From Oscillospiraceae bacterium (GTDB taxonomy: Bacteria > Bacillota > Clostridia > Oscillospirales > Butyricicoccaceae), in NCBI GenBank assembly GCA_902797555.1, contig CADBTM010000030.1:1-42678 (forward strand): a stretch of DNA of 42,678 nucleotides, written 5' to 3'. How positions within the stretch are numbered: position 1 is the stretch's first letter; the number at the start of each line of letters is the position of its first letter. Under the pieces are notes generated by a model. That model was not told the DNA's origin. It saw nothing but the letters and a program-made list of their open reading frames with translations, and searched no databases. The translations under genes were made by a program, and so were the position numbers. Of this stretch, positions 24,524-30,384 are shown piece after piece.

Positions 24524-25738
24524 ATGATTTCCCGTATTCGCACCGGCGTATTTTTCGGCGGCCCCAGCGTGGAGCACGAGGTTTCGGTGATCTCGGCCAT
24601 GCAGGCCATCGCCGCGCTGGATGAGACCCGCTATGAGGTGATCCCCGTCTATGTGAGCAAGGACGGGAGCTTTTACACCGGCGACCATTTGAAAACGCTG
24701 GACGCCTTCCGGGATATTCCCGCCGCCGTCGCCGCCGCCCAAAGGGTGGTGCTGCAAAAGGAGGGCAAGGACGTCCAGCTGGTGCTGGCAAAGCAAAAAA
24801 AGTTCGGCTCCAGCGTGGTGGCCGTTCTCGACGTGGCGCTGCCCGTGTTTCACGGCACCGGCGGCGAGGACGGGGTGATGCAGGCCCATTTCCAGCGTCT
24901 TGGCCTGCCCTACGCCGGGCCCGACGTCACCTCCAGCGCCATCGGTATGGACAAATGGGCGTCCAAGGCGCTTTTCCGCATGAGCGGCATCCCCTGCGTC
25001 CCCGCTCTGCGCCTGCGCAAGAGCGAGTATTACGCCGATCCCGAGGCCGCCTGCGCCCGCATCGAGGGGGAGATCGGCTATCCCGCCGTCGTCAAGCCCT
25101 ACAATCTGGGCAGCAGCGTGGGCATCCACAAATGCCGCGACCGCTTTTCCCTGCAGGAGGGGCTGGAGGACGCCTTTTTGTACAGCGGCGCCGTCCTTGC
25201 CGAGCGCGCCGTGCCCCATCTCCGGGAGATCAACTGCGCCGTGCTGGGCGACGGGGAAAGCGCCCGCGCCAGCGTGTGCGAGGAGCCCCTCAACGCCACC
25301 GACATCCTCACCTATGCCGACAAGTACCAGTCGGGCGGCAAATCCGCCAAGGGCGCAAAAACGGCTTCCGGCGGCAGCAAGGGCATGCAGAGCCTTGCCC
25401 GTCAGGTGCCCGCCCCCATCTCGCCCGAACAGACCGCCCGGGTGCAGGAGCTGGCCGTGGCCGCCTTCCACGCCATCGACGCCTGCGGCTGCGCCAGAGT
25501 GGACTTTTTGATGGACGGCGAGAGCGGCGAGCTGTTTGTCAACGAGATCAACACCATTCCCGGCTCGCTGGCCTTCTATCTTTGGGAGGCCACCGGCCTC
25601 AGCTTTTCCAAGCTGCTGGACGAGATGATCGCTCTCGCCCTCAAGCGCAGCCGGGAACAGTCCATGCTCCACACCACCTTTGAAACCAACCTGCTCCAGA
25701 CCGCCTCGCTGGGCGGCGCAAAGGGAAGCAAAGCCTGA
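24524..25738 (+). CDS. ddl: D-alanine--D-alanine ligase with long loop insertion
   Basis: This 404-residue ATP-grasp ligase has GVFFGGPSVEHEVSVISA at the start, PVFHGTGGEDGVMQ, PAVVKPYNLGSSVGI, ARVDFLMDGESGELFVNEINTIPG, and the omega-loop core ILTYADKY, whose Tyr and Lys indicate D-Ala as the second residue rather than D-lactate. It makes D-Ala-D-Ala for peptidoglycan. It is longer than the usual 300-370 residues: a Gly/Ser/Lys-rich insertion of about 25 residues (270-293) follows the KY of the loop before VPAPI, and the C-terminus is extended. The loop covers the active site, so the insertion may tune access. It follows the membrane Mur ligase by 27 bp with AGGAGG before the ATG, so the two probably work in sequence. 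Confidence 0.93.
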   Translation: MISRIRTGVFFGGPSVEHEVSVISAMQAIAALDETRYEVIPVYVSKDGSFYTGDHLKTLDAFRDIPAAVAAAQRVVLQKEGKDVQLVLAKQKKFGSSVVAVLDVALPVFHGTGGEDGVMQAHFQRLGLPYAGPDVTSSAIGMDKWASKALFRMSGIPCVPALRLRKSEYYADPEAACARIEGEIGYPAVVKPYNLGSSVGIHKCRDRFSLQEGLEDAFLYSGAVLAERAVPHLREINCAVLGDGESARASVCEEPLNATDILTYADKYQSGGKSAKGAKTASGGSKGMQSLARQVPAPISPEQTARVQELAVAAFHAIDACGCARVDFLMDGESGELFVNEINTIPGSLAFYLWEATGLSFSKLLDEMIALALKRSREQSMLHTTFETNLLQTASLGGAKGSKA

Positions 25739-25743
25739 GAGCG

Positions 25744-25844
25744 GTCACCAAAGGTGACTGAGGGGTTGAATCGTCCCCCACGCCGGGACGGCGTGGATCG
25801 TCCCCGCCGTCCGCAGACGGCGGAATCCCCTGCCCGCGCGGGCA
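25744..25844. repeat. Array of four consecutive hairpins
   Basis: Four perfect stems follow one another: GTCACC/GGTGAC (25744-25758), CACGCC/GGCGTG (25779-25795), CCGCCGTC/GACGGCGG (25804-25823) and TGCCCGC/GCGGGCA (25831-25844). The last three are each preceded by a similar GAATCGTCCCC-like stretch (GAATCGTCCCC, GATCGTCCCC, GAATCCCC), so they look like tandem variants of one unit. The array ends about 30 bp before the response regulator start, and the last stem is followed by AAAAATC. Confidence 0.7.
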
Positions 25845-25873
25845 AAAATCTTCCACAGGGGAGGAAATCGCCC

Positions 25874-26551
25874 ATGATCTATCTGGTAGAAGACGACGCC
25901 TCCATCCGCGAGCTGGTGCTTTATGCGCTCCACAGCGCAGGCTACCGGGCGGAGGGCTTTGGCCTGCCCTCCGCATTCTGGAAGGCGGTGGAGAGCGAAA
26001 CGCCCGAAATGGTGCTGCTGGACATCATGCTGCCCGAGGAGGACGGACTATCCATCCTGAAAAAGCTGCGGGACGCCCCCAAAACGGCGTCCCTGCCCAT
26101 CCTGATGCTCACCGCCAAGGGCACGGAATACGACAAGGTGGTCGGCCTCGAGCTGGGCGCCGACGACTATCTGCCAAAGCCCTTTGGCATGATGGAGCTG
26201 CTGGCGCGGGTCAAGGCGCTTTCCCGCCGCGCCCGCCAGACCCCTGTCCACGAGGAATACCGGGTGGGCGACCTGTGGGTGAGCCCCGAAAAGCACGCCG
26301 TGCAGGCGGCCGGACAGGAGATCAGCCTCACCCTCAAGGAGTTTCAGCTGCTGTGCACCCTTCTGCGGGGGCGGGGCAGCGTCCTCACCCGGGACGTGCT
26401 GCTGGAACAGGTGTGGGGCTATGCCTTTGACGGCGAGAGCCGGACGGTGGACGTCCACATCCGCACCCTGCGGCAAAAGCTGGGCGAGGCCGGCGCGTGC
26501 ATCGAAACCGTCCGGGGCGTGGGCTACCGGATCGGAGGAACCGACGCATGA
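25874..26551 (+). CDS. PhoP/OmpR-family response regulator
   Basis: This 225-residue two-domain response regulator has a receiver domain (acidic pocket in VEDD near residue 6, phospho-acceptor Asp50 in VLLDIMLP, Thr in MLTAKG, Lys in YLPKPFG) and a C-terminal winged helix of the OmpR/PhoB type (TLKEFQLLCTLLRGRGSVLTRDVLLEQVWGY and TVDVHIRTLRQKLG). The ATG at 25874 has GGGGAGG upstream (25858-25864); the frame reaches further up but through the hairpin array. Its stop overlaps the kinase start as ATGA. It follows ddl by 135 bp, so co-transcription through the hairpins is possible. Confidence 0.93.
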   Translation: MIYLVEDDASIRELVLYALHSAGYRAEGFGLPSAFWKAVESETPEMVLLDIMLPEEDGLSILKKLRDAPKTASLPILMLTAKGTEYDKVVGLELGADDYLPKPFGMMELLARVKALSRRARQTPVHEEYRVGDLWVSPEKHAVQAAGQEISLTLKEFQLLCTLLRGRGSVLTRDVLLEQVWGYAFDGESRTVDVHIRTLRQKLGEAGACIETVRGVGYRIGGTDA

Positions 26552-27897
26552 GAAACGCCATCTTCAAAAATATCTTTTTCACCGCCATGGCGGTGTTTGT
26601 GGTCACGGTGATCTGCATCGTCGGCGCGCTGTACGGCTATTTTTCCGGCGAGCAGCAGGATGCGCTGGAAGATGAAACCGCCTATCTCGCCGCCGCGGTC
26701 GAGCGCAGCGGGACCGACTTTCTCCGGGACGTGACCTCGGCCGAGGGCTCCCGGGTGTCCCTCATCGCCCCCGACGGGGCGGTGCTTTTCGACTCGGTGG
26801 CCGACGCCGCCTCGCTGGAAAATCACGCCCAGCGGGAGGAGATCGCGCAGGCCCTTTCCTCCGGGGCGGGACACAGCAGCCGCTATTCCTCCACCACCGG
26901 CCGCCGCACCCTCAATTATGCCCTGCGTCTGGCCGACGGCAATGTGCTGCGCCTGTCGTCCACGCTGTACACCCGGACGATGCTGGCCGTCAACCTGTTC
27001 ACCCCCTTTGTGCTGGTGCTTTCGCTGACGGTGGTGCTTTCCCTGGCGCTGGCCGCCCGCATGTCCCGCAAGATCACCCAGCCTCTGGGCGCCATCGACC
27101 TGAAAAACCCCGACGACCGGGAGGTATATGAAGAGCTGCGCCCGCTGGTGGAACGCATCCGGGAGCAAAACCGGGAGATCCAGCACAATGTGGAGGAGCT
27201 CAAGGCCGAGCACGACCGTCAGGACGCCCTGCGGCGGGAGTTTACCGCCAACGTCTCCCACGAGCTCAAAACCCCGCTGACCTCGATCTCCGGCTATGCC
27301 GAGCTCATCCGCTCGGGCATGGTGCAGGAGGAGGATATCCCCCGCTTTGCCGATACGGTCTATCGGGAGGCCCAGCGGCTCATCGTGCTGGTCAACGATA
27401 TCATCCGCCTGTCCCGTCTGGACGACAAGGACGTGGAGGAGGAGCGTCAGCCGGTGGCGCTGCGTCCGCTGTGCGCCGAGGTGCTGGCGTCGCTGGCGCC
27501 CGCCGCCGAAAAAAAGGCGGTCACCATGGCGCTGGAGGGGGACGAATGCACGGTGGTGGGCATCCGTCAGATTTTGGGCGAGATTGTCTACAACCTGTGC
27601 GACAACGCCATCAAATACAACCGGCAGGGGGGCAGCGTCACCGTCACCCTGCGTGGGGAGGAGGACGCCTCGGTCCTCACCGTGCGGGATACCGGCATCG
27701 GCATCCCGGAGGAGGAGCTGGGACGGGTGTTCGAGCGCTTCTATCGGGTGGACAAGAGCCACTCCAAGGAGGTGGGCGGCACCGGACTGGGGCTGTCCAT
27801 CGTCCGCCACGGCGCCGCCTATCACAATGCGGCGGTGGACGTGCAAAGCGTCCCCGGCGAGGGCTCGACCTTTACCGTGCGCTTTCCCAAAGAGTGA
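26548..27897 (+). CDS. Sensor histidine kinase, PhoR-like
   Basis: This 449-residue kinase has a membrane segment at about residues 10-30, an extracytoplasmic sensor of about 120 residues with a PAS/CACHE-like tone (VSLIAPDGAVLFDSVADAASLENHAQREEI), a second membrane segment at about 150-173, then a coiled linker, a HisKA domain with His238 in FTANVSHELKTPLTS, and an ATPase domain with N box CDNAIKYN, G1 VRDTGIGIP, F box VFERFYRVDKSHS and G2 GGTGLGLSIV. It matches PhoR/WalK-type kinases closely. Its gene overlaps that of the response regulator by four bases. A phosphate or cell-envelope signal is the usual role; the position after ddl hints at the envelope. Confidence 0.93.
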   Translation: MRNAIFKNIFFTAMAVFVVTVICIVGALYGYFSGEQQDALEDETAYLAAAVERSGTDFLRDVTSAEGSRVSLIAPDGAVLFDSVADAASLENHAQREEIAQALSSGAGHSSRYSSTTGRRTLNYALRLADGNVLRLSSTLYTRTMLAVNLFTPFVLVLSLTVVLSLALAARMSRKITQPLGAIDLKNPDDREVYEELRPLVERIREQNREIQHNVEELKAEHDRQDALRREFTANVSHELKTPLTSISGYAELIRSGMVQEEDIPRFADTVYREAQRLIVLVNDIIRLSRLDDKDVEEERQPVALRPLCAEVLASLAPAAEKKAVTMALEGDECTVVGIRQILGEIVYNLCDNAIKYNRQGGSVTVTLRGEEDASVLTVRDTGIGIPEEELGRVFERFYRVDKSHSKEVGGTGLGLSIVRHGAAYHNAAVDVQSVPGEGSTFTVRFPKE

Positions 27898-27910
27898 GAC
27901 AAATAAGAAA

Positions 27911-27936
27911 AACGCCTGCGGATGCAGGCGTTTTTT
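27911..27936. terminator. Bidirectional terminator between histidine kinase and rex
   Basis: AACGCCTGC (27911-27919) and GCAGGCGTT (27924-27932) around GGAT, followed by TTTT and preceded by AAGAA. The flanking genes converge here. Confidence 0.9.
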
Positions 27937-27946
27937 GCGTGGAGGT

Positions 27947-28585
27947 TCATTCGATTTTGTAGGATAGCACCATCAGGCTTTCGGAGAAATGCACGTTTTC
28001 CACCGGGATCTGAGGCATGTCCAGATGGAGGTCGATGCTGGTAAAGTTCCAGATGCCCTTGATGCCGCAGGCGATCAGCCGCTGCGCCGCCGGCTTGGCG
28101 TGGAGCTTTGGCAGGGTGAGGATGGCGATCTCCGGATGATATTCCTCCATCACGCTTTCCAGATTGCGGCAGGAAAAGATGGGGACACCCGAGATCTCCG
28201 TGCCGATGAGCAGGGGGTTGGAATCAAAGGCAGCCACCAGACGCACGCCGTATTTGGCAAAGTTGAAGTTGGTCATCAACGCCTTGCCCAGGTTGCCCGC
28301 GCCGATGATGATGGCCGCCCGCTCCCGGTCGATGTGCATGATGGACGCAATGGCTGTGCGCAACTCCGCTACGTTGTATCCGTAACCCTGCTGCCCAAAT
28401 CCGCCAAAGCAGTTGAAATCCTGCCGCACCTGCGAAGCCGTCAGACCCATCCGGTCGGCCAGAGTGCCCGACGAGATCCGGGTGATCCCCGCATCCTGCA
28501 GATCACACAGATGGCGGTAATACCGGGGCATCCGGTGGATGACCGCCGACGAGATCCGTTTTTCTGTCCGTTCTTCCCGTTCCAT
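27947..28585 (-). CDS. rex: Redox-sensing transcriptional repressor Rex
   Basis: This 212-residue Rex has the N-terminal winged helix (VIHRMPRYYRHLCDL, then ISSGTLADRMGLTASQVRQD, FGGFGQQGYGYNV) and a Rossmann domain with the NAD(H) loop GAGNLG at 95-100 and a downstream FDSNP acid. It binds DNA when NAD+ dominates and releases when NADH rises, thereby turning on NADH-consuming routes such as hydrogenases. AAGGAG precedes its ATG. hydCBA, a typical Rex target, is 6 kb away, but I find no clear paired TTGTTAA/TTAACAA site there. A TTGTT-AAA-AACAA palindrome sits in its own leader. Confidence 0.95.
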   Translation of the reverse strand: MEREERTEKRISSAVIHRMPRYYRHLCDLQDAGITRISSGTLADRMGLTASQVRQDFNCFGGFGQQGYGYNVAELRTAIASIMHIDRERAAIIIGAGNLGKALMTNFNFAKYGVRLVAAFDSNPLLIGTEISGVPIFSCRNLESVMEEYHPEIAILTLPKLHAKPAAQRLIACGIKGIWNFTSIDLHLDMPQIPVENVHFSESLMVLSYKIE

Positions 28586-28607
28586 ATGGGTTCTCCTTCC
28601 CTTCGGA

Positions 28608-28620
28608 TTGTTAAAAACAA
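28608..28620. promoter_or_regulatory. Possible Rex autoregulatory site
   Basis: TTGTT-AAA-AACAA is a perfect inverted repeat 23 bp upstream of the rex start and downstream of its promoter. It shares the TTGTT half of the Rex consensus but is shorter than the usual 18-bp site, so the assignment is tentative. Confidence 0.35.
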
Positions 28621-28645
28621 GCGGAACTTTGTCAGAAATTCACTT

Positions 28646-28675
28646 ATTTTATTCTATATTACCCGAATCATGCAA
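28646..28675 (-). promoter_or_regulatory. rex promoter
   Basis: On the minus strand TTGCAT (28670-28675), 18 bases, TAAAAT (28646-28651). It begins where the upstream tsaD terminator ends. Confidence 0.5.
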
Positions 28676-28704
28676 AAAAATCAAGCCTGCCGGCTCGATT
28701 TTTT
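28675..28704 (-). terminator. Terminator between tsaD and rex
   Basis: AAAAAATC-AAGCC (from 28675) pairs with GGCTC-GATTTTTT (to 28704) around TGCC, with one mismatch. Read from tsaD toward rex, the stem is followed by a run of T's that merges into the rex -35 box. Confidence 0.6.
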
Positions 28705-28746
28705 GCACCATTGAGAACAGCAGTCGCACCGCCTGTCTACAATGCG

Positions 28747-28864
28747 TTATCCACAGTTTCCACAGGGTTTTCCACAGTTTTTGGGCACAGCGATGGGGAA
28801 ATACTTGACTTTTTCGGACATGGCCTCCGAAAAAAGCCGTTTTCCTGACGCCCTTTGTGGAAAA
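28747..28864. promoter_or_regulatory. Cluster of DnaA-box-like motifs
   Basis: TTATCCACA at 28747-28755 is an exact DnaA box. GTTTCCACA (28756-28764) and TTTTCCACA (28768-28776) follow on the same strand, and TGTGGAAAA (28856-28864) is the reverse form of TTTTCCACA. The first and third boxes are 21 bp apart, two helical turns. Confidence 0.6.
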
Positions 28865-28891
28865 GTGACCGGGCAAAAACCGGTTTTGTAT

Positions 28892-29929
28892 TTACAGTGC
28901 GTAATCAAACTGCGAGACGTGCTGGGAGGCCGGCATGGTGGCAAAGCAGTTCTGATCCGCCCCGGCGGTATGGCCGGCCATCAGCTCGAAATAGGCCTGA
29001 CAGGCGATCATGCTGCCGTTGTCTCCGCACAGGCTGAGGGGCGGCAGATAGAGCTCCAGCCCCGCCTTTTCGCACTCCCGCTCCAGCATGCCCCGCAGGG
29101 TGCTGTTGGCGGCGACGCCGCCTGCGGCGCACACCCGTCTGCGTCCCCGTTCCTTTGCCGCCCGGATCACCCGGGGTACCACCGTCTCTGCCACCGTCAC
29201 CGAAACGGCGGCGGCCAGATCCTCCCGGGAGATCTCCGCGCCCTTTTGCTGGGCGTTGTGGATCAGGTTGACGGCGGCGGTCTTCAGACCGCTGAAGGAA
29301 AAGTCCAGCGAGTCGTGAATGCCTGCGTGGGGCAGGGGATAGCGCTTGGGGTCGCCTGTTTTGGACAGCCGATCCAGCGAGGCGCCGCCGGGATAGGGCA
29401 GGCCCAGCATGCGGGCGATCTTGTCAAAGGCTTCGCCGGCAGCGTCGTCCCGGGTGGTGGCCAGCACCTCCATCTCGGTATAGTCGGAAATATCCAGAAT
29501 GACGGTGTGTCCGCCGGAGGCCACCAACGCCGTCATGGGGGGCTTCAATTCGGGAAAGGCCACGTAATTGGCCGCCACATGCCCCCGGATGTGATGAACG
29601 GGGACAAAGGGCACGTCCAGCGCCAGCGCCGCCCCCTTGGCAAAGTTCGCCCCCACCAGCAGCGCGCCGATCAGTCCCGGGGCGCAGGTGGCCGCCACCG
29701 CGTCCAGCTGGGCGGGAACGATCCCCGCCTGCCGACAGGCCTGCTCGGCCACAAGACTCACTTTTTCGATATGCTTGCGGGAGGCGATCTCGGGCACCAC
29801 GCCGCCGTAGAGGGCGTGCATCTCCGCCTGAGAATACACCACGTCCGCCAGAATCTCTCTCCCGTCCCGGGAGACGGCGCACGCCGTCTCGTCACAGGAA
29901 CTCTCCACCGCCAAAATCAGTTTGCTCAT
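28892..29929 (-). CDS. tsaD: tRNA N6-adenosine threonylcarbamoyltransferase TsaD
   Basis: This 345-residue Kae1/TsaD protein opens with LILAVESSCDETACAV, holds the metal pair His113/His117 in PVHHIRGHVAAN, and shows ALVASGGHT, FDKIARMLGLPYPGG, DFSFSGLKTA and CAAGGVAANSTLR, all expected in the family. With TsaB, TsaE and TsaC it makes t6A37 in ANN-decoding tRNAs. Its start overlaps the rimI stop as ATGA. tsaB and tsaE, which commonly precede rimI, are not in this window; polA occupies that position instead. Confidence 0.97.
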   Translation of the reverse strand: MSKLILAVESSCDETACAVSRDGREILADVVYSQAEMHALYGGVVPEIASRKHIEKVSLVAEQACRQAGIVPAQLDAVAATCAPGLIGALLVGANFAKGAALALDVPFVPVHHIRGHVAANYVAFPELKPPMTALVASGGHTVILDISDYTEMEVLATTRDDAAGEAFDKIARMLGLPYPGGASLDRLSKTGDPKRYPLPHAGIHDSLDFSFSGLKTAAVNLIHNAQQKGAEISREDLAAAVSVTVAETVVPRVIRAAKERGRRRVCAAGGVAANSTLRGMLERECEKAGLELYLPPLSLCGDNGSMIACQAYFELMAGHTAGADQNCFATMPASQHVSQFDYAL

Positions 29930-30384
29930 TGCTCGATTTCCCGCGCCATCAGCAGCGCGTCCTCCTCCGGGTTTTCATAATACCGTTTTCTCCGTCCCAC
30001 CTGGACAAAGCCCAGCCCTTCATAGCATCTCCGGGCGGGGAGATTGCTCTCCCGCACCTCCAGCCACAGCTGGGCGGCGCCGCCTGCCTTGGCGTCGCGC
30101 AAAAGCCACTCCAGCAGACGGGTGGCCACATGCCTTCTGCGAAAGGCGGGATCGGTGGCCACGTTGACGATTTCCCACACGTCAAACATCTGCCTCGTCC
30201 CCACATAGCCCGCCACCTGTCCGCCGATCTCACAGATATAATAGACGGCGCAGGGGTTGTCCAGCTCGGAGGCCAGGCTTTCCCGGCTCCACGGGTCGGA
30301 AAAGCACAGCGCCTCGATCTCCGCCATCCGGTCGATGTGCCGCGCTTCCAGGCGGCACAGGGTCATTTCATCGTTTTGCGTCAT
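29926..30384 (-). CDS. rimI: Ribosomal protein S18-alanine N-acetyltransferase RimI
   Basis: This 152-residue GNAT protein has the RimI pattern: ALCFSDPWSRESLASEL near the N-terminus, VAGYVGTRQMFDVWEIVNVATDPAFRRRHVATRLL for the acetyl-CoA site, and WLEVRESNLPARRCYEGLGFVQVGRRKRYY, including the substrate-pocket Glu and Tyr. It acetylates the N-terminal alanine of S18 or related proteins. It overlaps polA by 17 bases upstream and tsaD by four bases downstream, so all three are read from one message. GGGGAGAG precedes the chosen ATG; a second in-frame ATG lies six codons later. Confidence 0.92.
   Translation of the reverse strand: MTQNDEMTLCRLEARHIDRMAEIEALCFSDPWSRESLASELDNPCAVYYICEIGGQVAGYVGTRQMFDVWEIVNVATDPAFRRRHVATRLLEWLLRDAKAGGAAQLWLEVRESNLPARRCYEGLGFVQVGRRKRYYENPEEDALLMAREIEQ

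Larger units (their letters stand above)
28586..28891. other. Intergenic region between rex and tsaD
   Basis: No gene is visible in these 306 bases. They hold the rex leader and promoter, the terminator hairpin, a cluster of DnaA-box-like motifs (28747-28776 and 28856-28864), and a palindrome TTTTTCGGA/TCCGAAAAA (28810-28818/28826-28834) whose 3' side is A-rich, so it is not a terminator in either direction. Confidence 0.7.

Noticed and set aside
28586..28891. Origin of replication
   Set aside because: Although DnaA-like boxes are present, there is no dnaA, dnaN, gidA or parAB nearby and no clear AT-rich unwinding tract next to the boxes.
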